Source: Pseudomonas fluorescens (GTDB lineage: Bacteria; Pseudomonadota; Gammaproteobacteria; Pseudomonadales; Pseudomonadaceae). From it: a stretch of 64,000 nucleotides of DNA. The notes under the pieces are model-generated. The model was given only the letters and a program-made list of their open reading frames with translations. It did no database searches and was not told the origin of the DNA. This document shows, piece by piece, positions 1-8,727 of this stretch (the first letter of the stretch is position 1; every line of letters starts with the position of its first letter). The stretch lies in NCBI RefSeq assembly GCF_902497875.1, contig NZ_CABVHY010000005.1, positions 213,317 to 277,316 on the forward strand, in the 5' to 3' direction. Position numbers and translations under genes: made by a program.

Positions 1-676
1 CAGATGTTTCGCCAGTGCGCAGGAACGGGTTGGTGAGCTTTTCCAGGGCCAGGGTCGAGGGCAGGCTCATGTGGCCGTCTTCGCGCAGTTGAGTGACGTT
101 CGCCAGCCGTTCGGTGATGTGAGGATTGTTCGGCTCGACCGCCTGGGCAAAACGCAGATTGCTCAGGGTGTATTCGTGGGTGCAATACACCAGGGTGTCT
201 TCAGGCAAGGCTGCCAGTTGGCTCAACGAGTGGTGCATTTGCTCGGGCGTGCCTTCGAACAGCCGCCCGCAGCCGGCTGCGAAGAGCGTGTCGCCGCAGA
301 ACAGCAGCCCATGATGGTAATACGCAATATGCCCCAGGGTATGGCCGGGGACGGCGATTACTTTCATTTCGCAGCCGAGTACACTGATGCTGTCATTGTC
401 GTGCAGCGCCACATCGCGGCCCGGGATGTTTTCGCTTGCCGGCCCGTAGACCCTGGCGCCAGTCCTTTGCTTGAGCTGCTCGACGCCGCCGACGTGATCA
501 TGGTGATGGTGCGTGACCAGAATGTCGCTCAGGGTCCACTCGGGATGTTGCTCGAGCCACGCCTGCACTGGCGCGGCATCGCCCGGATCGACCACGGCGC
601 AGCACTGGGTGCGGTGATCCTGTAACAACCAGATGTAGTTATCGGTGAAGGCAGGCAGGGCACTGATCTGTATCAT
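1..676 (-). CDS. gloB: Hydroxyacylglutathione hydrolase (glyoxalase II), 3' end cut by the window
   Basis: Cytoplasmic zinc hydrolase that converts S-D-lactoylglutathione, the glyoxalase I product of methylglyoxal, to D-lactate and glutathione. Read from ATG at 676, the protein begins [16 protein letters not shown] and carries the metallo-beta-lactamase signature [10 protein letters not shown] at residues 55-64, followed by PGHT and [17 protein letters not shown] further on, all typical of glyoxalase II. About 225 codons are present; the family is about 255 residues, so roughly 30 C-terminal residues lie outside the window. It diverges from the methyltransferase gene at 742, with only 65 bp between the start codons. 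This adjacency to a methyltransferase gene, rnhA and dnaQ is the familiar Pseudomonas order. Confidence 0.95.
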   Translation of the reverse strand, partial: MIQISALPAFTDNYIWLLQDHRTQCCAVVDPGDAAPVQAWLEQHPEWTLSDILVTHHHHDHVGGVEQLKQRTGARVYGPASENIPGRDVALHDNDSISVLGCEMKVIAVPGHTLGHIAYYHHGLLFCGDTLFAAGCGRLFEGTPEQMHHSLSQLAALPEDTLVYCTHEYTLSNLRFAQAVEPNNPHITERLANVTQLREDGHMSLPSTLALEKLTNPFLRTGETS

Positions 677-741
677 CGTTGGATTCGCCAAGCAGGAAAC
701 AATGGCGCATCTTAGAACTTCTTGGCGAGTTGGAGAATGCA

Positions 742-1500
742 ATGACCGATAAAGCGTTCGCTCAGGCTGATCCTGACTGGCTGGCATTGATCGGCGCGGC
801 CCGTGAATGGCTGGCCGGTCCCATCGGACAATTTTTGCTGGACGAAGAGCGGCGCATGCTCGAAGACGAGCTTGGACGGTTCTTTGGCGGCTACCTGGTG
901 CATTACGGGCCCTCGGCCGAAACGCCGCCAGCGGCGCCCCAGGTGCAGCGCAATGTCCGGCTTGGCGCGCCGTTGCCTGGTGTGGAAATCGTTTGCGAGG
1001 AGCAGGCCTGGCCCCTTAGCGAGCATGCCGCCGACGTGGTGGTATTGCAGCACGGGCTGGATTTCTGCCTCTCACCCCATGGCTTGCTTCGTGAAGCGGC
1101 CAGCAGTGTGCGCCCCGGCGGACATTTGCTGATTGTCGGCATCAACCCCTGGAGTAGCTGGGGCTTGCGCCATGTGTTCGCCCATGACGCGCTGCGCAAG
1201 GCTCGCTGCATTTCGCCTTCACGGGTCGGTGACTGGTTGAACCTGCTGGGCTTTGCGCTGGAGAAACGCCGCTTCGGATGCTATCGTCCGCCGCTCGCGT
1301 CCCCTGCGTGGCAGGCCCGTCTGGCGGGTTGGGAACGCAAGGCCGGTGACTGGCAATTGTCCGGTGGCGGCTTCTATTTACTGGTCGCGCGCAAGATCGT
1401 GGTCGGCTTGAGGCCGGTGCGTCAGGTTCGCCGCGAACCGATGGGCAAGCTGATTCCGTTGCCGATGGCCAAGGTCAATCGTCGCGACATCGAGCCGTAA
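742..1500 (+). CDS. SAM-dependent methyltransferase-fold protein next to rnhA
   Basis: A 252-residue protein of the class I methyltransferase type that is conserved between gloB and rnhA in pseudomonads; its substrate is not known to me. The stretch [12 protein letters not shown], then [19 protein letters not shown], matches the later strands of the Rossmann methyltransferase fold (motif IV-VI region). The N-terminal glycine-rich motif I is weak, so SAM binding is inferred rather than seen. I chose ATG 742 because GGAG at 732-735 is well placed; the frame is open further upstream to an ATG at 679 but without a good ribosome site. The C-terminal tail is basic. A GC-rich hairpin follows the stop. 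Confidence 0.8.
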   Translation: MTDKAFAQADPDWLALIGAAREWLAGPIGQFLLDEERRMLEDELGRFFGGYLVHYGPSAETPPAAPQVQRNVRLGAPLPGVEIVCEEQAWPLSEHAADVVVLQHGLDFCLSPHGLLREAASSVRPGGHLLIVGINPWSSWGLRHVFAHDALRKARCISPSRVGDWLNLLGFALEKRRFGCYRPPLASPAWQARLAGWERKAGDWQLSGGGFYLLVARKIVVGLRPVRQVRREPMGKLIPLPMAKVNRRDIEP

Positions 1501-1531
1501 AACACTCTTTCTCTTTAATATTATATTGGCC

Positions 1532-1549
1532 GGCCGGGCTTGCCCGGCC
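1532..1549. repeat. Perfect 8-bp inverted repeat between methyltransferase gene and rnhA
   Basis: GGCCGGGC and GCCCGGCC separated by two bases. No T-run follows on the plus strand, so it is not a standard intrinsic terminator; it may be a transcript-stabilising hairpin or a REP remnant. Confidence 0.4.
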
Positions 1550-1605
1550 TCGGGCGTTGTCGGTCAACGATCGGCAAGCCACAGGCATTTTCTGGATAGG
1601 TTGGA

Positions 1606-2064
1606 ATGAGCGATAGCGATAGCGTAGAACTTTTCACTGATGGCGCCTGCAAGGGCAATCCCGGCCCAGGCGGTTGGGGCGCGTTACTGGTGTGCAAGGG
1701 CGTTGAAAAAGAACTCTGGGGCGGCGAAGCCAACACCACCAACAACCGCATGGAGTTGATGGGGGCGATTCGTGGCCTGGAAGAGCTCAAGCGTTCCTGC
1801 GATGTGCTGTTGGTGACCGACTCCCAGTACGTGATGAAAGGCATCAACGAATGGATGGACAACTGGAAGAAACGCGGCTGGAAAACCGCCGCTAAAGAAC
1901 CGGTGAAAAATGCTGACCTGTGGAAGCTGCTCGATGAGCAGGTCAATCGCCATAACGTCACCTGGAAGTGGGTGCGCGGCCATATCGGCCACCACGGCAA
2001 CGAGCGCGCCGACCAATTGGCCAACCGAGGCGTGGACGAAGTGCGCGGTTACAAGCAGTCCTGA
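1606..2064 (+). CDS. rnhA: Ribonuclease HI
   Basis: Degrades the RNA strand of RNA-DNA hybrids, which removes R-loops and primer RNA in the cytoplasm. The 152-residue product has all four catalytic carboxylates in their usual contexts: D in [18 protein letters not shown] near the N-terminus, E in [10 protein letters not shown] in LVTDSQYV and D in [11 protein letters not shown] near the C-terminus. The length matches E. coli RNase HI. The start ATG 1606 follows AGGTTGGA a few bases upstream. It lies directly upstream of dnaQ in the same direction, an arrangement widespread in gamma-proteobacteria. Identification is secure. Confidence 0.97.
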   Translation: MSDSDSVELFTDGACKGNPGPGGWGALLVCKGVEKELWGGEANTTNNRMELMGAIRGLEELKRSCDVLLVTDSQYVMKGINEWMDNWKKRGWKTAAKEPVKNADLWKLLDEQVNRHNVTWKWVRGHIGHHGNERADQLANRGVDEVRGYKQS

Positions 2065-2182
2065 TTTCGGTATGACTGTTTGACCTGCTCGCGATGGGCG
2101 CAAAACGGTGTATCTGAAAGACACCAGCGGGCGTGTTAATATCGCCGCTTTTGCACGAATGACCCGTTGAGAGCTGACCCTG

Positions 2183-2935
2183 ATGGCCAACAGATCCGTT
2201 GTACTCGATACCGAAACCACCGGCATGCCGGTGACCGACGGCCACCGGATTGTCGAGATCGGTTGCGTCGAGTTGATCGGTCGGCGCCTGACCGGTCGGC
2301 ATTTCCATGTCTATCTGCAGCCGGACCGGGAAAGTGATGAAGGCGCCATTGGCGTACACGGCATCACCAACGAATTCCTGGTGGGAAAACCGCGGTTTGC
2401 TGAAGTGGCCGAAGAGTTCTTCGAATTCATCATGGGCGCACAGCTGATCATCCACAACGCGGCGTTCGACGTCGGCTTCATCAACAATGAATTCGCCTTG
2501 ATGGGGCGCAAGGATCGGGCTGATATCACTCAGCACTGCACGATCCTCGACACCCTGATGATGGCCCGTGAGCGCCATCCGGGGCAACGCAACAGCCTTG
2601 ATGCCTTGTGCAAACGCTATGGCGTCGACAACTCCGGTCGTGAGCTGCACGGCGCCTTGCTCGACTCCGAGATCCTCGCCGACGTCTACCTGACCATGAC
2701 CGGCGGCCAGACCAGCCTGTCCCTGGCTGGCAACGCCTCGGATGGCAACGGTTCGGGCGAAGGTTCGGGCAACCGGCCCAGCGAGATTCGCCGTCTGCCA
2801 GCCGATCGCCAGCCGACCCGGATCATTCGTGCCAGTGAAACCGACCTGGCCGAACACGTGGCGCGGATGGAAGCGATTGCCAAATCTGCCGGCGCGCCAG
2901 CGCTTTGGGTGCAGCTGGCTGAGGCCAAGGGTTAA
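2183..2935 (+). CDS. dnaQ: DNA polymerase III epsilon subunit (3'-5' proofreading exonuclease)
   Basis: Proofreading subunit of the replicative polymerase core. The DEDDh exonuclease motifs are visible: Exo I VLDTETTGM at residues 6-14, Exo II HNAAFDVGFIN near residue 90, and Exo III HGALLDSEILADVY near residue 150 with the catalytic His. After the catalytic domain comes a Gly/Ser-rich linker (DGNGSGEGSG) and a C-terminal segment that, by family knowledge, binds the alpha subunit. The 250-residue length is normal. The 118-bp gap after rnhA contains TTAATATC, a possible -10 box, so dnaQ may have its own promoter. Confidence 0.96.
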   Translation: MANRSVVLDTETTGMPVTDGHRIVEIGCVELIGRRLTGRHFHVYLQPDRESDEGAIGVHGITNEFLVGKPRFAEVAEEFFEFIMGAQLIIHNAAFDVGFINNEFALMGRKDRADITQHCTILDTLMMARERHPGQRNSLDALCKRYGVDNSGRELHGALLDSEILADVYLTMTGGQTSLSLAGNASDGNGSGEGSGNRPSEIRRLPADRQPTRIIRASETDLAEHVARMEAIAKSAGAPALWVQLAEAKG

Positions 2936-2940
2936 TCCAT

Positions 2941-3105
2941 TGTGGCGAGGGAGCTTGCCTGTGGCGAGGGGGCTTGCCCCCGCTCGGGTGCGCAGCAGCC
3001 GCAAACCTGTGAATGCGGTGTGCCTGACGAAATGTGATTGCAGGTTTTAGGGCCGCTTCGCGACCCAACGGGGCGGTGCGGCGTTCCGACAAGCCCCTCG
3101 CCACA
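2941..3105. repeat. REP element pair (TGTGGCGAGG family) between dnaQ and ldcA
   Basis: Begins with a partial tandem duplication (TGTGGCGAGG at 2941 and again at 2960), continues through a GC-rich spacer, and ends with the inverted counterpart CCCCTCGCCACA. The spacer resembles that of the element at 31445-31577, so these are two copies of one compound element of about 135 bp. It fills most of the dnaQ-ldcA gap. Confidence 0.85.
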
Positions 3106-3172
3106 AGAGCCTCAACCCTCTACCCTGAGGTCATTGGCAGGCTGCGGTCTGCCCTCTCAGGACACCCGCCCC

Positions 3173-5428
3173 ATGTATAAAGACTTGAAATTCCCCGTCC
3201 TTATCGTGCACCGCGACATCAAGGCTGACACCGTCGCCGGTGATCGGGTCCGCGGAATCGCCCGGGAGCTGGAGCAGGAAGGTTTCAGTATCGTTTCTGC
3301 GGTGGATTACACCGAGGGGCGGCTGGTGGCCTCGACTCACCACGGCCTGGCCTGCATGCTGATCGCCGCGGAGGACGCCAGGGAAAATACCCATCTACTG
3401 CAGAATATGGCCCAACTGATCCGCCTGGCGCGGGTGCGTGCGCCGAACCTGCCGATTTTCGCCCTGGGCGAGCAGGTGACCCTGGAAAACGCCCCGGCCG
3501 ACGCCATGAGCGAGCTCAATCAGTTGCGCGGTATTCTCTATCTGTTCGAAGACACCGTGCCGTTCCTTGCCCGACAAGTGGCGCGAGCGGCGCGCAATTA
3601 CCTTGATGGCCTGTTGCCGCCGTTTTTCAAGGCGCTGGTGCAACACACTGCCGATTCCAACTACTCCTGGCACACCCCCGGTCACGGTGGTGGCGTGGCC
3701 TATCACAAGAGCCCGGTGGGGCAGGCGTTTCATCAGTTTTTCGGGGAAAACACCCTGCGTTCGGACTTGTCGGTCTCGGTGCCGGAGCTGGGCTCGCTGC
3801 TCGATCACACCGGTCCATTGGCTGAAGCCGAGGCCCGCGCGGCGCGCAATTTTGGCGCCGATCACACCTTTTTCGTGATCAACGGCACCTCGACCGCCAA
3901 CAAGATCGTCTGGCATTCGATGGTCGGGCGTGACGACCTGGTGCTGGTAGACCGCAACTGCCACAAGTCGGTCCTGCACTCGATCATCATGACGGGCGCG
4001 ATTCCGCTGTACCTCTGCCCGGAGCGCAATGAGCTGGGCATTATCGGGCCGATTCCGCTGAGCGAATTCAGCCCCGAGTCGATCAAGGCCAAGATCGATG
4101 CCAGCCCGCTGACCAAGGGCCGACCACCCAGGGTCAAGCTGGCAGTGGTCACCAACTCCACCTACGACGGCCTGTGCTACAACGCCGAGCTGATCAAACA
4201 GACCCTGGGCAACAGCGTCGAGGTCTTGCACTTCGACGAGGCCTGGTACGCTTACGCGGCGTTTCACGAGTTCTTTGCCGGGCGTTACGGCATGGGCACT
4301 TCGCGCACCGCCGACAGCCCCCTGGTGTTCACCACCCACTCCACGCACAAACTCCTGGCGGCGTTCAGCCAGGCCTCGATGATTCACGTGCAGGACGGCG
4401 GCGCGCGACAACTGGACCGTGATCGGTTCAACGAAGCCTTCATGATGCATATCTCCACTTCACCGCAGTACAGCATCATCGCTTCGCTGGACGTTGCATC
4501 GGCAATGATGGAAGGGCCGGCGGGTCGTTCGCTGCTGCAGGAAATGTTCGATGAGGCACTGAGTTTTCGCCGGGCGCTGGCCAATCTGCGTCAGCATATC
4601 GCCGCGGATGACTGGTGGTTTTCGATCTGGCAGCCGCCATCGGTCGAGGGGATCGACCGGGTTGTCACCGCTGACTGGCTGCTCGAGCCCGAGGCGGACT
4701 GGCATGGTTTCGGCGATATTGCCGAAGATTACGTCCTGCTCGATCCGATCAAGGTCACTCTGGTCATGCCCGGGCTGACCGCCGGCGGTGCCTTGAGCGA
4801 GTGCGGCATCCCGGCGGCGGTGGTCAGCAAATTCCTCTGGGAGCGCGGCCTGGTGGTCGAGAAGACCGGTCTGTATTCGTTTCTGGTGCTGTTCTCCATG
4901 GGTATCACCAAAGGCAAATGGAGCACGCTGCTCACCGAACTGCTGGAGTTCAAGCGCAGCTACGACGCCAACGTCAGCCTGGCGACCTGCCTGCCGTGCG
5001 TGGCCAAACAGGATCTTGCACGCTATCAGGGCATGGGCCTGCGCGATCTGTGCGACCAGTTGCATGCCTGTTATCGCAGCAATGCCACGGCCAAACACCT
5101 CAAGCGCATGTACACAGTCCTGCCGGAGATTGCCATGAAACCGGCCGATGCCTACGATCAACTGGTACGTGGCGAGGTTGAAGCGGTGTCCATCGACGCC
5201 CTGCAGGGTCGGATCGCCGCGGTGATGCTGGTGCCGTATCCACCGGGCATCCCGCTGATCATGCCTGGCGAGCGCTTCACCGAGTCGACCCGTTCGATCA
5301 TCGATTACCTGGCGTTCGCCCGCACCTTCGACAGCAGCTTTCCAGGCTTTGTCGCGGACGTGCATGGCTTGCAGCACGAAGACGAAGGCAATGGACGTTG
5401 CTACACCGTCGATTGCATCAAGGTTTGA
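3173..5428 (+). CDS. ldcA: Lysine/arginine decarboxylase, PLP-dependent, wing-domain type
   Basis: PLP enzyme that decarboxylates basic amino acids; the P. aeruginosa protein of this locus and length is the lysine decarboxylase LdcA, which makes cadaverine in the arginine-controlled lysine pathway. The product has 751 residues: an N-terminal response-regulator-like wing (about 1-130), then the aspartate-aminotransferase-fold core with HTPGHGGG, the cofactor region HFDEAWYAYAAF and the Schiff-base lysine in HSTHKLLAAFSQAS. I took ATG 3173 (MYKDLKFPVLIVHRD) because this is where family homology begins; upstream in-frame codons run into the REP element. An acetyltransferase gene follows after 14 bp. 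Arginine versus lysine preference cannot be read from sequence. Confidence 0.9.
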   Translation: MYKDLKFPVLIVHRDIKADTVAGDRVRGIARELEQEGFSIVSAVDYTEGRLVASTHHGLACMLIAAEDARENTHLLQNMAQLIRLARVRAPNLPIFALGEQVTLENAPADAMSELNQLRGILYLFEDTVPFLARQVARAARNYLDGLLPPFFKALVQHTADSNYSWHTPGHGGGVAYHKSPVGQAFHQFFGENTLRSDLSVSVPELGSLLDHTGPLAEAEARAARNFGADHTFFVINGTSTANKIVWHSMVGRDDLVLVDRNCHKSVLHSIIMTGAIPLYLCPERNELGIIGPIPLSEFSPESIKAKIDASPLTKGRPPRVKLAVVTNSTYDGLCYNAELIKQTLGNSVEVLHFDEAWYAYAAFHEFFAGRYGMGTSRTADSPLVFTTHSTHKLLAAFSQASMIHVQDGGARQLDRDRFNEAFMMHISTSPQYSIIASLDVASAMMEGPAGRSLLQEMFDEALSFRRALANLRQHIAADDWWFSIWQPPSVEGIDRVVTADWLLEPEADWHGFGDIAEDYVLLDPIKVTLVMPGLTAGGALSECGIPAAVVSKFLWERGLVVEKTGLYSFLVLFSMGITKGKWSTLLTELLEFKRSYDANVSLATCLPCVAKQDLARYQGMGLRDLCDQLHACYRSNATAKHLKRMYTVLPEIAMKPADAYDQLVRGEVEAVSIDALQGRIAAVMLVPYPPGIPLIMPGERFTESTRSIIDYLAFARTFDSSFPGFVADVHGLQHEDEGNGRCYTVDCIKV

Positions 5429-5442
5429 GGACGTTTCCTGCC

Positions 5443-6018
5443 ATGCAGCCAATGATTAATCCCAAATATCCCGGCTTGTCGGTGCGCGTGGCCGATGACG
5501 GCTTCGCGGCCTACATCTGGGGCAGCGATTTCAGTTTTGAGGTCAGTACCTACGCGGCGGCGCAGGTCGGTCTAAGCGTCGACCAATGGCCGGTGGAGAA
5601 CATCGCGCCTTATCGCAAGTGTTACGGCATCGACCCGCAAGAGTTCAACAGTTACCACAACGCCGCCGACAGCGCTATTTTCATGGCCTGGCTCGATGAT
5701 CAGCCCGTGGGGCATGTGGTGGTCAGTACCAACTGGAACGGTTACGCCCATATCGATGAGCTGGCGGTGCATGCGCCGGCGCGTCGCCACGGGGTGGCCA
5801 AGGCGTTACTGGACGTCGCGCAGTTCTGGAGTCGCAAGAAGAAGTTGCCGGGCATCATGCTGGAAACCCAGAACAACAACCTGGGCGCCTGCCGGTTGTA
5901 TGAACGCTGCGGTTATGTGATCGGTGGAATTGATCATCTGCGCTATCGGGGGATCGACCCGCATACCGCCGAGGTGGCGATTTTCTGGTATCGGTTGTTT
6001 GAAAACCCGCTGGATTAA
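5443..6018 (+). CDS. GNAT-family N-acetyltransferase
   Basis: A 191-residue acetyl-CoA-dependent acyltransferase of unknown substrate. The acetyl-CoA pyrophosphate loop is visible as ARRHGVAKALLDVA (about residues 110-123), preceded by the beta-strand HIDELAVHAP and followed by GIMLETQNNNLGACRLYERCGY, the usual motif B with its conserved Asn, Tyr and Gly. It starts 14 bp after ldcA in the same direction, with GAGG at the ldcA stop, so it is probably cotranscribed and may act on the decarboxylase product or a related amine; that link is inference. ATG 5452 is an alternative start. It converges with the LysR gene, leaving 8 bp between stops. Confidence 0.85.
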   Translation: MQPMINPKYPGLSVRVADDGFAAYIWGSDFSFEVSTYAAAQVGLSVDQWPVENIAPYRKCYGIDPQEFNSYHNAADSAIFMAWLDDQPVGHVVVSTNWNGYAHIDELAVHAPARRHGVAKALLDVAQFWSRKKKLPGIMLETQNNNLGACRLYERCGYVIGGIDHLRYRGIDPHTAEVAIFWYRLFENPLD

Positions 6019-6026
6019 GCCGCTGT

Positions 6027-6920
6027 TCAACCCGCCAGCATCGCCGCGGCTTTCTCCGTGACAATCTCCAGCAGGGCCTGCAGGGCGGGCGAAGGCGTGC
6101 TGTTCTTGAGCGTGAGGGAATAGAGCGTGATCGGTACCGGCGGGGACAGTGGACACACATCCAGGCCACCGGCTCGTGCACCGAGGGCGGTAAAGGGGTC
6201 GACGATCGCCAGGCCTTCCCCGGCCTCGACCATGCTGCGCATCATCTGATGGGTCTGCACCCGGATCTGGATCACCGGGGCCGGGCGCAGGGCTTGCAGC
6301 TTGCTGTCGAGCATCACGCTCAGCGGGTCATGACCTTCCAGGCCAACCATTGACTGGCCGGCCAGCTCCTGCACGGAGAGGTATTTTTGCTTGGGCTGCA
6401 GCCAGCCATGGGGCGCCAGCAGTTGCAGCTTGCCTTGAGCCAGCACTTCGCAGTTGAGGTCGCCGTGGTCGGGGTTGTGCAGGCTCAAGCCCAGGTCGCT
6501 TTCGCGCAACAGCAGGCTTTTGACGATCTCACGAGTGGGTTGGCTGGCGAGATTGCAGGGCGCATCGGGAAAATTTCGGCGCAGGTTGGCAATGCTTTGC
6601 GGCAGCAGTTGCTGCGCAAGCGGAGGGGTGCAGATGATCCGCAGCGGCGGCGCCTGATATTGCTTCAGACTGCTGGCCAGTCGCTGCACAGGTTCAAACG
6701 CCTCGTAGACTCGGGCGATCTCGACCTGCAGCTCTCGTGCCTCGCGGGTGGCTTGCAGCCGTCCGCGCACGCTGGCGAACAACATGAAGCCGAGTTGATC
6801 CTCGGCGTCACGCAGAATCGCCTCGACTTCGGCCACCGGTAGTCGCAGCAACTCGCCGGCAGTGCCCAGATGACTGGTTTGCAGCAGCGCCTGGATCACT
6901 TCGATATGACGTAAACGCAT
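6027..6920 (-). CDS. LysR-family transcriptional regulator
   Basis: A 297-residue regulator with an N-terminal winged helix (residues 1-60, including LGTAGELLRLPVAEVEAIL) and a C-terminal periplasmic-binding-like effector domain starting near residue 90 with PPLRIICTPPLAQQLLP. The recognition helix is less canonical than in most LysR proteins, but length, domain order and the effector domain fit. No obvious target is divergent from it: the next gene upstream is the 78-residue ORF on the same strand. The inducer and regulon are unknown. Confidence 0.85.
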   Translation of the reverse strand: MRLRHIEVIQALLQTSHLGTAGELLRLPVAEVEAILRDAEDQLGFMLFASVRGRLQATREARELQVEIARVYEAFEPVQRLASSLKQYQAPPLRIICTPPLAQQLLPQSIANLRRNFPDAPCNLASQPTREIVKSLLLRESDLGLSLHNPDHGDLNCEVLAQGKLQLLAPHGWLQPKQKYLSVQELAGQSMVGLEGHDPLSVMLDSKLQALRPAPVIQIRVQTHQMMRSMVEAGEGLAIVDPFTALGARAGGLDVCPLSPPVPITLYSLTLKNSTPSPALQALLEIVTEKAAAMLAG

Positions 6921-7008
6921 GCGTGAAGTCCATGTCCAGCGGGTGAGGGATTCATTGACTGAATCCTAACCCAAGTCCGCGCATATGACTTCAGCTCATA
7001 ACACGGGG

Positions 7009-7245
7009 TTATGAGGCGATGTAGGTTTCGGGTTCGCGAGTGATCGTGACGCCCGACTGCTTCAACTGAAACTCGTTATCATTCAGTTTGTCGACCCGAT
7101 CACCAATGGCCAGGCGATAGGAGGTAACAGGCGCCGAGCCGGCCAGGCCATCTGGCGACGGGGTGGATTCCTGGAACTCATGCACCGAATAGACACGGCC
7201 TTCCGCGTCTCTTGCATGGAATTGTCCAACGAGTACTGCTGCCAT
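7009..7245 (-). CDS. Small conserved hypothetical protein (78 aa)
   Basis: A 78-residue soluble protein with no signal peptide or membrane segment. It reads as alternating strands (AAVLVGQFHARDAEGRVYSV, then YRLAIGDRVDKLND and EFQLKQSG), consistent with a small beta domain, and I know similar uncharacterised proteins in pseudomonads. GAGG lies about 11 bases before ATG 7245, which is slightly far. It stands alone between the LysR gene and the FMN reductase gene. No function is proposed. Confidence 0.65.
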   Translation of the reverse strand: MAAVLVGQFHARDAEGRVYSVHEFQESTPSPDGLAGSAPVTSYRLAIGDRVDKLNDNEFQLKQSGVTITREPETYIAS

Positions 7246-7430
7246 CTGCTTAGAACCTCTGGAGATAAATCACTCAATTTGCGGCTCTGTAGACCGTAAT
7301 TGGGCGCGGTAAGTTTTCCTACAGGAAAAATATAGTCATGAACACCGATTCCGTGAAGCGGGCCGGTTGTGATGCCGCCCGAATCATCTATAACTACAGG
7401 CACCTAAAGCCAGATAGTCGGGAATCCTCA

Positions 7431-7988
7431 ATGAGCAACGTCTACACGATTGCAGTGTTGGTCGGCAGTTTGAGAAAACAGTCGATCAACCGCAAGGTCG
7501 CAATGGCATTGGCAGAACTGGCGCCGGCCAATCTTAAACTGAACATCATCGAGATTGGTGATTTGCCGCTCTACAACGAAGACATTGATGCCGCACCGCC
7601 GGCAGCCTACAGCACTTTCAGACAACAAGTGAGCTCATCCGACGCGGTGTTGTTCGTGACCCCGGAATACAACCGCTCGGTGCCCGGTGTTTTGAAGAAC
7701 GCGATTGACGTCGGTTCCCGCCCTTATGGCAAAAGTGCCTGGAGCGGAAAACCCGGCGCAGTGATCAGCGCGTCACCGGGAGCGATCGGCGGATTTGGTG
7801 CCAACCACCACCTGCGCCAGTCATTGGTCTTCCTCGATGTGCCGTGCATGCAGCAACCCGAAACCTATCTAGGTGGTGCCGGCTCCGCGTTCGACGACGC
7901 GGGCAAGCCTTCCGAGGCTATCCAGCCGATCTTGCAGAAATTTATCAATGCCTACGGGGCCTGGGTCGAGCAGCACAAGAAGGTCTGA
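7431..7988 (+). CDS. NADPH-dependent FMN reductase (ChrR/YieF type)
   Basis: A 185-residue flavodoxin-fold reductase that uses NAD(P)H to reduce FMN, quinones or, in the best-known relative P. putida ChrR, chromate. The FMN-phosphate loop is GSLRKQSINRKVA at residues 11-23, and the second family motif is VLFVTPEYNRSVPGVLKNAIDVGSRP near residues 75-100. ATG 7431 (MSNVYTIAVLVGS) is the start that gives the family N-terminus; the frame is open upstream but not family-like. Monocistronic by appearance, converging with the TetR gene. A role in quinone or oxidative-stress protection is likely from the family. Confidence 0.9.
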   Translation: MSNVYTIAVLVGSLRKQSINRKVAMALAELAPANLKLNIIEIGDLPLYNEDIDAAPPAAYSTFRQQVSSSDAVLFVTPEYNRSVPGVLKNAIDVGSRPYGKSAWSGKPGAVISASPGAIGGFGANHHLRQSLVFLDVPCMQQPETYLGGAGSAFDDAGKPSEAIQPILQKFINAYGAWVEQHKKV

Positions 7989-8013
7989 AGCCTGCGGCGC
8001 CAGCGCTGGCGGG

Positions 8014-8703
8014 CTACCCGGCGCTGGTCAGTCGCTCACAGATCATTGCTTCGAGTTCTGTCAGCCAGGCGGCTGTTTGCGCGGCAGGGGACTGCAGGGT
8101 GATGCCGTAGCGACGGCCGCCCCAGGCCATGATCAGCCAGGCATCGATACTTGTCGCTGAAGGTTTTTCCGGCAGATCGCTGCAGACAGCAAAGGCTTCA
8201 TGCCATTTGCGCGAGAGTTCCTGGAACACCCGGTGATGATGCTTGGGCTCGGCGATCTGGTGTTCGAGCATCAGCAGTTCATAGTCGAGCAAGGGCTGTT
8301 GGGCGTCGGCCGGGTCATAGCCCAGGCGCAGCAAACGGTTGATCCGGGTTCGCCAGTCGAGGTCGCTGGGCCGTATGACCTGCTCATCCAGGCGTTGCAG
8401 CAGTTGTTCAACGCAATGTCGGACATAACCTGAGAGCAACGCCTCTTTGCTGGGGAAATAGTCGTAAAGCGTACCGATTGCAACCCCGGCTTCCAGCGCC
8501 ACTGAGCGAGTGGTCAACCCCGACCAGCCATCGCGCCGCCAAATCCGAACAAAGGCTTCGTAAATCGCCTCGACGGTGAAGATTGCCCGCGCCTGAGTGG
8601 GCCGTTTCAGCGGCTTGGCCCGGGGTTCAGGGTGGACGCAGTGCTCCTGGAGTTTCCGAACCCGTTCTTCATCGGCTACCACTACTCTGGTGCGACTCGC
8701 CAC
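8014..8703 (-). CDS. TetR-family transcriptional regulator
   Basis: A 229-residue repressor-type regulator. The helix-turn-helix occupies about residues 43-90, with SGLTTRSVALEAGVAIGTLYDYFPSKEALLSGYV as an unmistakable TetR signature. The region before it is an unusually long basic extension (about 40 residues), and the chosen start is GTG 8703 without a clear ribosome site, so the true start could lie a little downstream. Its start codon is only 24 bp from that of the divergent DUF2855 gene, so the promoters must overlap. The simplest reading is that it controls the DUF2855 gene and itself. Confidence 0.88.
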   Translation of the reverse strand: MASRTRVVVADEERVRKLQEHCVHPEPRAKPLKRPTQARAIFTVEAIYEAFVRIWRRDGWSGLTTRSVALEAGVAIGTLYDYFPSKEALLSGYVRHCVEQLLQRLDEQVIRPSDLDWRTRINRLLRLGYDPADAQQPLLDYELLMLEHQIAEPKHHHRVFQELSRKWHEAFAVCSDLPEKPSATSIDAWLIMAWGGRRYGITLQSPAAQTAAWLTELEAMICERLTSAG

Positions 8704-8727
8704 TATCTACGCAGCAGGAGCCTGGAA

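Noticed and set aside
71..625. Plus-strand open frame at the window start
   Set aside because: Antisense to gloB, whose zinc-binding motif on the minus strand is unambiguous.
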